Shown here in pieces: positions 9,401 to 11,552 of a DNA stretch of 11,552 bases; position 1 is the stretch's first letter, and every line of letters starts with the position of its first letter. The position numbers were made by a program, and so were the translations under genes. A model generated the notes under the pieces. It did no database searches. It worked only from the letters and a program-made list of their open reading frames with translations, and had not been told where the DNA came from. Source of the stretch: an uncultured Ruminococcus sp. Lineage in GTDB: Bacteria > Bacillota_A > Clostridia > Oscillospirales > Ruminococcaceae. The DNA is taken from the NCBI GenBank assembly GCA_937880065.1, contig CALFMA010000685.1:1-11552 (forward strand), read 5' to 3'.

Positions 9401-10656
9401 TTGGCTTATGGGGTGGAAATGGAAGAGTAAAAGTTGAATGGGTAGAATTCGAGTACATAGTTAACCGTAGCCTTACATCCGATAAGGACACAGTAATGGT
9501 TAAACTTCCTGTTAATTTCACAGCAGTAGGCTTTGCGGATAACACAACATGGACTGTTACCGATGAAAATGATACACAGATAAATGTTGACAACGCAACA
9601 GGCACAGCATTTACATTCACACCAACTGCTGTTGGCACTTATACAATCACAGCAACTGATGAAGGAGGCTCTTTACAAAAAACTATAACAGTAACACCAT
9701 ACGAGTTGAAATTTGAAGATAACACTAAAGAAAAGGAGTTCACACTTCGTAAAAACAACAGCTTAGATATTGATTTCAATGTCGAAAGCGACCAGGTAAG
9801 CATTACCGAAGTGGATACCGAGTACTTGATAATTAATGGAACAACAGTCAGCGTAAAAGATGATACTCTCGTTGGTACGATAATTCGATTCCGGGCAGAG
9901 TATATTGGTGATAACAACGCTACTACATTCGCTCTATTAAGGAATGGAAGTGGTTCAGTAGTAACCGGTACAATTGAAGTTTTAGAAGAATTACAAATCA
10001 CAGCAGAAGATTTAATTTATAACGGTGAAACAATTGAGCTTTCTGCTAATGGCGATGTTGAATGGTCGATAGAATCAGGTGAAGAATACGCTTCACTTAA
10101 CGGCAATAAGCTTACAGGTATCAAAAAGGGTACAGTTGTAGTCAAAGCAACAGACCAAACAGACGGCTCAACAGCTACAATTTCAATTGCAGTAAAAATC
10201 GGAGCAGTTGGTCCCGGATTTGATATATCTAAGGGATATGAGCCTGTACTGGTTGATGGAAAAGAAGTAATCGATATCTTAGCTTCAGAAGATTGGACAA
10301 AGAAAATCACCAATTTAGAGATTAAGGACTCGGACGGCAATTACTATATGTATTTCTTTGCTGAATGTGATCAAACAGGTAAATTGATAAATGCCGGTTC
10401 AGGCGACCAGATCACAGGTAAAAACGGTGCTTGCTTTGTTCCTCTTGAATATCAAAACGGCACAGTACTTACACAAGGCATTTCCACAGGGCTTTCTGTA
10501 AAGAATTCACTTGCAGTTGAAGCTCAAGGCACTCTCCCCTCCACCGGCGGAAGCGGAGTGACGACATATTATTACTTAGGAGGTGTAATCATGCTTCTGA
10601 GTATAGCCGGGTTCACAGGTCTTAAGCGACGTGAGAGAAAGCGTCGTAAAGAATAA
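1..10656 (+). CDS. Giant sortase-anchored adhesin with embedded GH9 glycoside hydrolase (5'-partial)
   Basis: The frame is open from base 1 to a TAA at 10654-10656, giving at least 3551 residues; the start codon and signal peptide lie upstream. Modules in order (visible residues): choice-of-anchor A domain (1-158), SpaA-type start (from ~171), Ig-like array (~349-1014), orphan SpaA E-box (~1377), two SpaA-type domains (~1519-1764), beta module (~1800-1887), two Cna-B domains (~1930-2164), Cna-B first half (~2171-2199), GH9 (~2222-2718), carbohydrate-binding-like and BIG2/Ig modules (~2764-3401), Cna-B second half (~3408-3503), LPSTGG (3512-3517), membrane helix and Arg/Lys-rich tail. The inferred role is attachment to, and hydrolysis of, plant polysaccharide at the cell surface or pilus tip. 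The pilin gene follows after 110 bases, probably in the same operon. Cysteines are frequent for an exported Gram-positive protein. Family assignments rest on motif recognition only; the adhesin/GH9 combination is clear, the exact ligand is not. Confidence 0.93.
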   Translation, partial: VIFDAASASKNDKTVYFDLDHWDDNYVKFEFVNIPEGANIVINCGEEGTVNISSDGNGGGKGDLVTSINGVVISKQGLSDEEYKNAGNWNNHPDSARLLYNFYNTTEVNIDGCFNGTVLAPYADAYSQKEGCTGHLSGALIAKSFYGGLEFGYRPYRGGVDIFGMVSGYGIPVNKYVEGKVDENGNPVRLPGALFAIKEEGKFVSLFESGKGTNFAALPSRVDFSGNGPYREDEISQSLVDREYSGQTETGEKLTAPVEFTLYSDTNFNDDNKIIKIENDAANVNNLVKFYLQSEQDLNFVENEYFKAVKKDGYYEIYLIKPIPSDGVNITVQNVADSTSSKTVKINGSQNMTLDINPTNASYKVGDKITLAPSSTPEGDTIYYKYFVNGNLIDESYRTGAYYDYEIKNSGNMTYSVKAYVLVNNEYYEIAQAEATKIEAYDENNFGIMITNSANVDVSSVTSGESYKIKVISKDNTALPQGATVKYYVDEQLIAREEGKTELVVDTVIKNENGEIVGYIAGKDFNVKVEIVQGNNTIVRNDTITVNFKDGISFVDYANEYVVGSHTYNFSLNNSNYKDASITYYFRDQQIEGTSITPTIVGNNIPVRAKISVHGLELDIYGPNVNGKYPDNLGDLDIQDGPFEAGNNIGLELKNALNGASIVFKAYDSYGNQQWASDPQTVVNGTCSAQFPTNRADTYTIRAFMRYAENPEIEVDNGSINVAPKTLSGSLSVTPSRVYTGSPVEFKLTNAPEYAQITLRLTDQNGQTITFNGNTDGNGECVINNPINQAGTYKVEAEIQKDGNKGYTYGSLEVVENTAAFTGNYTYEIQKNPNSEDNFTVKFNVYSDAESAVAEVTITNANGRTFRQSGNINGGSWETYIPIVGSTGTHSVQVTISKNGTTTNAQGEPTLVLGSSAEGITGSISVSRNEGSQYDDFINGEPVNVKFVTNESGKNKQVVLKLYCYEQHFEDKTIDDSNNDGVYETQFTPQMKGTHRIEAYIDNTLITVFYFDINALFTLHEPYVVNEWGYIDLSRIDEDEGIGEVISFTIGGQNVSTNDYYIDQSNNKILRFRPIQTCENVELYLKVKLTKNATTHCTKRLTVVSAQTVSVVSAYSFTKYLNILEDEGIAPISEASEDNLISITAPTNEPIGKVNLFFPNDVDAKNSTFKLKVTFTDVNDKTCVKYYDKNSEEVKNSEVEGNPDYLELTTSGLTATDGNQLGDIKNITVEAVNGSITIQSYVPTFLKEDQLLTKTTSVGFNLKPNEQKEIVIDDKLKSLESITFNFNANGTLNYAFVTEGATDEAVFNSCTIVNNTVKITNETGKNVVKIKIYTPEASNVTQYSINSYVGMDGLGEAEQEALLTENLDIINYYTLVEQQAPTGYFKEETIYNIEVKETVKLNELHVVDENEVYPTVVYTTVTVRDMNNNIVLQYTVEVHPETNGIYNADSRILIIHNTDGTTTTFKVRKGANDEVEVLSADNNPIAKSSSTFKFSYDNKEYYLDPGALMIVPVPAPIEYNNRTGLLFRKVDNSGVPVQDALIELYKEVGDGRFVNVEGVRNEANDGWEVEPDPIGSYWNWTQGSTTECLLPIETLVENVTYKFCEANVSDKYEIAKDIFFRKISNTEIEYWEEGGDSVTIDISSDNVIRMSDYKIPGTKLRIGKVGENNIPLAGAVFDLYAEGDVKIKEGISAGNGTGVDIDLTTGLTTNAVRYVERGYLKPGSYYLIETTIPEHTDNTKWYEDPGKIGFRVKDDFTVECYDYSATASQLKTGNGSDNPWGYWLIFNDKSMKEPSSGGKIENVTNIYVVLTPYQGNTIVINECWTNNNSTAITTSSSPVKFEQSGNNYTLNWSMDSPKDFTQFKISGKDMVVSYVKITTADGTEHIFKEPDYVLEDSGNTPEDEDEKIPTLTVGENNTITVGNNVGENSRDIKVNKKWLGDNGFEEFRKPVTITLYQTKTPITDRSELTPNDKYKNENDEVYTITLNEASNWAGVFEDVEVKYLDESDGKYKDYYYYIVEEPVENYATTYETKPDGTLIVNNILETVEIPVKKHWVNDTGQEIAYPENITVQLQMLVDNDGSGPAIPQWEDVPDKLLTLTPAGEWKGTFSGLAKGHSYRVKEASVKIGWQVDDSLTDIVTVDENGNISEQKGSVDNTLEITNKPQAENLSNLEIKKLWDSYENLPDSIKVRLFRKTLYATYPMGQPAKSVTNEDGSVTVGVQDDYARLLQYSLYFYDGVMCGEDVAANSAYSWRSACHTDDDVVGGFHDAGDHAMFGLPAGFSASNLGWSLFEFREDYDALGQTAHTKVITDYYADFFSQCLQDNDKDGTLELLVQKGHGNTDHAYWGIPELQDSRMNPVTMEDKNGKTGWTNGEKTIENEMFWRSDTGADIAAEYAASLALSCLNFYDTNEPATDSENAKYLRYLDKAKELYQFAIGKPALNEWGVNKDEWDPKQYMGYYESHEANDDMCWAAAWIALASQKVNRQEDYNNYKSESASKYNNIDWGWWDEGGYNWNNVKYGAAIANAAYLGGSWDKVVKFVNDQCSGSGYKYINDWGQSRYNTGYQTIGLVAAKHEMRDGVNLGLNFDTTNNVPVAVSWAKSQMNYILNNPSGYCYVTGFAENSTQRPHFRAGSGRRFDMAIKDDTSVIDGYDMDVNVLIGGVVGGSNGEGTCHTDDRGYYKYEDVRSDYCANEVASDYNANLVGAAAGLYYFYRTGETYTIPGVETQYVTASAASVPTLLMGPQIVSMQKPIVSIMDDEPNPIVFDSNNYTSKYNEIKNSDSNAIDISDYTSGKTISRIEIKLSGQSGDIKINGTTLYHASEGGCAVGSSWDGNTLISVAQPDGKFYGLWNSSINANEITNIWINKWGLQLESVKIYYEPQGPINVPHDKIAVGDSMTLTYSEAGVTPNWSVDNTDLAEIDSNGQLTAKAAGTVVVTANEATKNIIIEELAIGGNQSMAKDGTQTLTINSIKGIGGFEWTSSNPSVVEVNGGVVTAKAAGTARITASNNSYTDTFDITVVNIQSIRVPPEQPFEVSNGSAKYYFNLSKLGLPEGTILKSASIHVTPVNAGDYSGGLMLGKEYSAIWEQHNISGTLDSNGNTFRIDGTMNNDNNNGHNVNMDIINCSTHDFCFGLWGGNGRVKVEWVEFEYIVNRSLTSDKDTVMVKLPVNFTAVGFADNTTWTVTDENDTQINVDNATGTAFTFTPTAVGTYTITATDEGGSLQKTITVTPYELKFEDNTKEKEFTLRKNNSLDIDFNVESDQVSITEVDTEYLIINGTTVSVKDDTLVGTIIRFRAEYIGDNNATTFALLRNGSGSVVTGTIEVLEELQITAEDLIYNGETIELSANGDVEWSIESGEEYASLNGNKLTGIKKGTVVVKATDQTDGSTATISIAVKIGAVGPGFDISKGYEPVLVDGKEVIDILASEDWTKKITNLEIKDSDGNYYMYFFAECDQTGKLINAGSGDQITGKNGACFVPLEYQNGTVLTQGISTGLSVKNSLAVEAQGTLPSTGGSGVTTYYYLGGVIMLLSIAGFTGLKRRERKRRKE
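511..1044 (+). other. SpaA-type domain, N-terminal portion with candidate isopeptide Lys
   Basis: The segment opens with IPVNKYVEGKVDENGNPVRL followed by PGALFAI, the usual first strands of a SpaA prealbumin-like domain ('K-x-V-D-x-x-G-x-P-L-x-G-A-x-F'). Lys at 523-525 (visible residue 175) is the candidate isopeptide lysine. The expected closing strand with its Glu (E-box, 'Y-x-L-x-E-x-x-A-P-x-G-Y') does not follow within the usual distance. Instead the chain continues with a long divergent beta stretch (PVEFTLYSDTNF and onward) into the Ig-like array. The best E-box match is about 3.5 kb downstream. Confidence 0.6.
1045..3042 (+). repeat. Tandem array of divergent Ig-like beta-sandwich domains
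   Basis: About seven units of 80-105 residues can be delimited by eye, beginning near 1045, 1330, 1646, 1900, 2185, 2464 and 2761. The last four share a clear pattern: a start of the form 'G-(D/S/N)-hydrophobic', a middle 'V-x-L/V-K-hydrophobic' strand, and a closing Gly/Asp-Thr-hydrophobic strand (DTYTIRAFM, GTYKVEAEI, GTHSVQVTI, GTHRIEAYI). DNA identity between units is low, so this is an old protein-level repeat. The likely role is a stalk or spacer that lifts the N-terminal adhesin domain away from the rest of the protein. No catalytic motif is visible. Base composition is low (31% GC by hand count over 1621-1920). Confidence 0.65.
3343..4083 (+). other. Two beta-rich modules, possible carbohydrate-binding-like
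   Basis: The stretch has two beta-rich units. One ends in DIKNITVEAVNGSITIQSY (about 3667-3723). The other runs from SVGFNLKPNEQKEIVID to QYSINSY (about 3769-4041). The alternation of polar and hydrophobic residues and the 'ITFNFNANGTLNYAF' strand resemble small jelly-roll carbohydrate-binding modules of ruminal cellulolytic bacteria, but no family signature can be confirmed by eye. They could equally be further Ig-like spacers. Confidence 0.35.
4084..4542 (+). other. Orphan SpaA-type C-terminal strands with E-box
   Basis: The peptide YYTLVEQQAPTGYFKEE (4114-4164) is a textbook SpaA/Cna-B closing motif ('Y-x-L-x-E-x-x-A-P-x-G-Y'). Glu at 4129-4131 (visible residue 1377) is the candidate isopeptide-promoting residue. 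No SpaA opening motif ('K-V-D-x-x-G-x-P-L-x-G-A') precedes it locally; the nearest unpaired one is at 520-579. The following beta strands up to about 4542 (VVYTTVTVRDMNNNIVLQY and onward) form a tail of unknown family. Confidence 0.6.
4555..4965 (+). other. SpaA-type prealbumin-like domain
   Basis: It opens with GLLFRKVDNSGVPVQDALIE, giving a candidate isopeptide Lys at 4585-4587 (visible residue 1529). It closes with VTYKFCEANVSDKYE, giving a candidate Glu at 4813-4815 (residue 1605). Spacing and strand order fit a complete SpaA-type domain, with a small Trp-rich insertion (GSYWNWTQGS) between the two motifs. Internal Lys-Asn bonds of this kind make wall adhesins and pilins resistant to force and proteases. 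Confidence 0.75.
4969..5292 (+). other. SpaA-type prealbumin-like domain
   Basis: It opens with LRIGKVGENNIPLAGAVFDL, with a candidate isopeptide Lys at 4990-4992 (visible residue 1664). It closes with KPGSYYLIETTIPEHT, with a candidate Glu at 5185-5187 (residue 1729). The match to the SpaA pattern is strong and the domain appears complete. Confidence 0.82.
5398..5661 (+). other. Beta module, possible carbohydrate-binding-like domain
   Basis: The segment starts with IENVTNIYVVLTPYQGNTIV and includes the aromatic residues of INECW and LNWSMDS before ending at a DMVVSYVKITTADGTEHIF strand. Its general look (about 90 residues, exposed Trp/Tyr, closing strand pair) is like the modules that follow the GH9 domain. 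A carbohydrate-binding role is inferred; the family is not recognised. An acidic linker (PEDEDEK, near 5701-5721) follows. Confidence 0.35.
5788..6135 (+). other. Cna-B domain 1
   Basis: It opens with DIKVNKKWLGDNG, with a candidate isopeptide Lys at 5806-5808 (visible residue 1936). The middle holds the typical strand and Trp of TITLNEASNWAGVFEDVEV, and the closing strand is YYYYIVEEPVENY with the E-box Glu at 6058-6060 (residue 2020). It ends in GTLIVNNIL. All four landmarks of the Cna B-type fold are present in the usual spacing. Confidence 0.88.
6139..6492 (+). other. Cna-B domain 2
   Basis: It opens with EIPVKKHWVNDTG, with a candidate isopeptide Lys at 6157-6159 (visible residue 2053). 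The Trp strand is PAGEWKGTFSGLAKG and the closing strand SYRVKEASVKIGW carries the E-box Glu at 6364-6366 (residue 2122). It ends in TLEITNKPQ. It is a complete domain directly abutting the previous one. Confidence 0.88.
6511..6597 (+). other. Cna-B domain 3, N-terminal half (interrupted)
   Basis: The peptide NLEIKKLWDSYENLPDSIKV followed by RLFRKT matches the first two strands of Cna-B domains 1 and 2, with a candidate isopeptide Lys at 6526-6528 (visible residue 2176). After VRLFRKTLYA the chain leaves the Cna-B pattern and enters the linker to the GH9 domain. None of the remaining Cna-B landmarks (Trp strand, E-box strand, final V-x-N strand) follows here. They reappear at 10231-10512. Confidence 0.78.
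6664..8154 (+). other. Glycoside hydrolase family 9 catalytic domain (cellulase/beta-glucanase type)
   Basis: About 497 residues with GH9 landmarks in order. YARLLQYSLYFYDG is the first helix. GGFHDAGDHAMFGLP (6793-6837) carries the Asp pair at 6805-6807 and 6814-6816 (visible residues 2269 and 2272), which in this family activates the nucleophilic water. HAYWG and SDTGADIAAEYAASLAL are the next helices. TGFAENSTQRPHFRAGSG holds the substrate-binding His/Arg (His at 7888-7890). DYCANEVASDYNANLVGAAA holds the catalytic acid Glu at 8083-8085 (residue 2695). GH9 enzymes are inverting hydrolases of beta-1,4-glucans; endo- or exo-action and exact substrate cannot be read here. All catalytic residues appear intact. 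The second His of the usual R-P-H-H-R motif is Phe. No dockerin is attached; the domain reaches the substrate as part of a wall-anchored adhesin. Confidence 0.93.
8290..8646 (+). other. Putative carbohydrate-binding-like beta module after GH9
   Basis: A segment of about 119 residues runs from IVFDSNNYTSKYNEI through KTISRIEIKLSGQSGDIKIN to a closing NIWINKWGLQLESVKIYYE. The exposed aromatics (SSWDG, YGLWN, IWINKW), the position next to a GH9 domain and the terminal 'LESVKIYYE' strand are typical of jelly-roll carbohydrate-binding modules. The family is not assigned; a binding role is inference from form and place. GC is low (33% by hand count over 8281-8580). Confidence 0.5.
8653..9069 (+). 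repeat. Pair of BIG2 (bacterial Ig-like group 2) domains
   Basis: Two consecutive units of about 70 residues have the BIG2 pattern: 'V-x-x-G-D/T-x-x-x-L', 'W-(S/T)-(V/S)-x-N-x-x-(L/V)-(A/V)-x-(I/V)' and 'G-x-(L/V)-T-A-K-A-A-G-T-x-x-(V/I)-T-A'. The last motif is almost identical in the two (GQLTAKAAGTVVVTAN and GVVTAKAAGTARITAS), and the DNA at 8785-8820 and 8989-9024 is nearly the same. BIG2 domains act as spacers or surface-binding units in exported enzymes and adhesins. Confidence 0.85.
9073..9462 (+). other. Second putative carbohydrate-binding-like beta module
   Basis: About 130 residues run from SNGSAKYYFNLSKLGLPEGT through an Asn-rich loop (9331-9369) to a closing FCFGLWGGNGRVKVEWVEFE strand. 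The general plan resembles the module at 8290-8646: N-terminal strands, an exposed aromatic loop, and a final 'V-E-F/Y-E-Y' strand. It is separated from that module by the BIG2 pair. The family is not recognised, and sugar binding is inferred from context only. Confidence 0.45.
9463..10203 (+). repeat. Three Ig-like/BIG2-type domains
   Basis: Units lie near 9463-9705 (ends GTYTITATDEGGSLQKTITV), 9706-9990 (a divergent unit ending GTIEVLEE) and 9991-10203. The last is a clear BIG2 with VEWSIESGEEYASLNGNKL followed by TGIKKGTVVVKATD. They form a stalk between the binding modules and the last Cna-B half. Confidence 0.65.
10222..10512 (+). other. Cna-B domain 3, C-terminal half
   Basis: After the last BIG2 unit the Cna-B pattern resumes with the strand EVIDILASEDWTKKITNLEI, which lines up with TITLNEASNWAGVFEDVEV and TLTPAGEWKGTFSGLAKG of Cna-B 1 and 2. 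It continues with DSDGNYYMYFFAECDQTG, the E-box strand, with candidate Glu at 10363-10365 (visible residue 3455). It ends in GLSVKNS, like TLIVNNIL and TLEITNKP. There is no Cna-B opening strand ('V-x-K-x-W') nearby, so this half should pair with 6511-6597. The pairing is inference from motif order. Confidence 0.7.
10534..10656 (+). other. LPxTG-type cell-wall sorting signal
   Basis: LPSTGG at 10534-10551 is followed by a short polar stretch, a hydrophobic segment (YYYLGGVIMLLSIAGFTGL, 10567-10623) and a positively charged tail (KRRERKRRKE) up to the stop codon. Sortase cleaves between Thr and Gly and joins the Thr to a pilin lysine or to the peptidoglycan cross-bridge. Its position at the very C-terminus shows that the whole adhesin-GH9 protein is displayed outside the membrane. 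Confidence 0.97.
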
Positions 10657-10702
10657 ACGCAAAACGAACAAAGGCAAATCACACGAAAAGTAAACAATGA
10701 AA

Positions 10703-10734
10703 GGGGAGGGCGTGTATAGGCTCACGCTCTTCCC
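10703..10734 (+). promoter_or_regulatory. Intercistronic 12-bp hairpin
   Basis: GGGGAGGGCGTG (10703-10714) pairs with CACGCTCTTCCC (10723-10734) around an 8-base loop, with all 12 pairs formed if two G-U wobbles are allowed. No T run follows (the next bases are GAAACCGAAAA), so it is not a standard intrinsic terminator. In pilus operons such structures between a minor and a major subunit gene can act as partial terminators or RNA-processing and stability elements that raise shaft pilin over tip protein. That role is inferred here. No clear sigma-A promoter is seen in 10657-10766. Confidence 0.7.
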
Positions 10735-10752
10735 GAAACCGAAAATTATTTT

Positions 10753-10760
10753 AAAGGAGA
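10753..10760 (+). promoter_or_regulatory. Ribosome binding site of the pilin gene
   Basis: AAAGGAGA has its GGAG core at 10756-10759, seven bases before the ATG at 10767. It is a near-ideal Shine-Dalgarno site in an A/T-rich leader, which fits an abundantly made structural pilin and fixes the start codon. Confidence 0.92.
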
Positions 10761-10766
10761 ATTATT

Positions 10767-11552
10767 ATGAAAAAAACTAACAAAACTTTTAAGAGATTCG
10801 CAGCCATCACTTCCGCTTCACTTTTAGCAGCTTGCGCTATGGCTCCCGTTTTCACAAGCATGACTTCTTATGCGGCAGAACAGCCACTTGACTTCACATT
10901 GTCAACACCTACAACACTTCCTGATGGAGTTGAAATTCAGAAAGATGTATCAGCTTACGAAGTATTTAAGATAAGCAAGGTAGAAAATACAACAAATCAG
11001 TATAACGTAGACGGTTGGGGTACAGGTGTTAATGCTTCAAATCTCGTAGCTGCACTAAAGGCTAATACAACAGATTTTCAGGTACAGGACAAAAATGCTG
11101 ATAGTTCTCTTAAGTTTGATGGCGAAGGCAATCCTGTAATGGTTAACCTTTTTAAAGATGTTGTATATCCTACTGATTCCACAGCTGATGATTATGCTGA
11201 AAAGGTAATTCAGTCAGCAAAGGATGTTGGTTTAATTATTGCTGGTTTCGATAATGCACAAAAAGAAGCTTTTGCAAAGGCTGTTATGAATAATTTGGAT
11301 GCTGTCACAGCTACAGGTGAATATACCAATACCAAGGATGTAGATGGTAATATTACTGAAGAAAAGGTTGCGTTTGAGGATATTCAGGACGGTTACTACA
11401 TTATGGCTTGTGAAGTTAAGAAGGGTACAGAAGCTGTCTATACTACTAAATCACTTGGTATGCTCACTATTGTAGAAGGTAAAGCAGCTACACACTTAAT
11501 TGGAACTGGCACAGCTAAGGTTGGTCTTCCTACAGTTCAGAAAAAAGTTCAA
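10767..11552 (+). CDS. Major fimbrial subunit (isopeptide-forming pilin), 3'-partial
   Basis: The frame gives 262 codons from ATG to the window edge with no stop. The N-terminus MKKTNKTFKRFAAITSASLL is a Sec signal peptide with basic residues, a hydrophobic core and a likely cleavage near TSYAA-EQ (about residue 37). The mature start has the motif DVSAYEVFKISKV followed by GWGTGV, and later QDGYYIMACEVKKG and AKVGLPTVQKKV. This order is typical of backbone pilins of gut Clostridia: an N-terminal domain, then a 'Gly-x-Pro-T-V-x-K-K-V' junction into the first isopeptide-bonded Ig-like domain. The remaining D2/D3 domains and LPxTG signal lie beyond the window. It is probably co-transcribed with the upstream adhesin and assembled into the shaft by a class C sortase expected downstream. 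A minor pilin is possible but the strong ribosome site argues for the backbone. Confidence 0.85.
   Translation, partial: MKKTNKTFKRFAAITSASLLAACAMAPVFTSMTSYAAEQPLDFTLSTPTTLPDGVEIQKDVSAYEVFKISKVENTTNQYNVDGWGTGVNASNLVAALKANTTDFQVQDKNADSSLKFDGEGNPVMVNLFKDVVYPTDSTADDYAEKVIQSAKDVGLIIAGFDNAQKEAFAKAVMNNLDAVTATGEYTNTKDVDGNITEEKVAFEDIQDGYYIMACEVKKGTEAVYTTKSLGMLTIVEGKAATHLIGTGTAKVGLPTVQKKVQ

Noticed and set aside
9219..10340. Three adjacent open frames on the minus strand (9219-9638, 9639-10001, 10017-10340)
   Set aside because: They lie fully antisense to coding sequence with clear BIG2/Ig and Cna-B motifs, lack ribosome sites, and their translations are rich in Ser/Val/Thr as expected of reverse reads of this gene.
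10703..10734. Rho-independent terminator after the adhesin gene
   Set aside because: The stem is good but is followed by GAAACCGAAAA rather than a T tract, so it is listed as a regulatory or processing hairpin instead.
10827..10838. Lipobox-like LAAC in the pilin signal peptide
   Set aside because: The hydrophobic core continues past the Cys and a good type I signal peptidase site (TSYAA-EQ) follows. The rest of the protein is a typical pilin, which is not a lipoprotein.
1..11552. tRNA, rRNA, CRISPR arrays, insertion sequences or attachment sites
   Set aside because: Apart from the 110-base gap the window is coding on the plus strand. No spaced direct repeats, terminal inverted repeats, transposase motifs or RNA gene signatures were seen.

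Overview
The window looks like part of a sortase-assembled pilus locus from an AT-rich gut or rumen Bacillota, most likely Ruminococcus or a related Oscillospiraceae genus. This is inferred from the ~31-45% GC of hand-counted blocks, the LPxTG-type sorting signal, the Cna-B/SpaA modules, a GH9 cellulase-type catalytic domain and a typical AGGAG ribosome site. No species marker gene is present.

Layout: bases 1-10656 are a single reading frame on the + strand that is already open at base 1, so the 5' end of the gene lies outside the window. It encodes at least 3551 residues. In order, the product carries the C-terminal part of a choice-of-anchor A (collagen-binding-like) adhesin domain, the start of a SpaA-type domain, an array of Ig-like beta domains, a stretch with an orphan SpaA-type E-box, two SpaA-type domains, a beta module, and two complete Cna-B domains. 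Next come the first half of a third Cna-B domain, a GH9 glycoside hydrolase domain, two carbohydrate-binding-like beta modules separated by a BIG2 pair, more Ig-like/BIG2 domains, the second half of the third Cna-B domain, and an LPSTGG cell-wall sorting signal. Bases 10657-10766 are intergenic, with a 12-bp hairpin and a strong ribosome site. Bases 10767-11552 are the 5' part of a major-pilin gene that runs off the window.

How the genes fit together: a very large multi-domain adhesin followed at once by a smaller fimbrial subunit is the usual order of tip (or minor) and shaft genes in class C sortase pilus operons. The unusual point is that the large subunit carries what looks like an intact GH9 plant-polysaccharide hydrolase. 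It appears to be nested inside a Cna-B domain, much as vWA domains are nested in known pilus tip adhesins. The inference is a pilus-borne or wall-anchored cellulase/beta-glucanase that binds and cuts plant cell-wall polysaccharide without a dockerin or cellulosome. The sortase and signal peptidase genes expected in such an operon are not in the window.

Residue numbers for the large protein are counted from the first codon in the window (base 1), because the true start is not visible.
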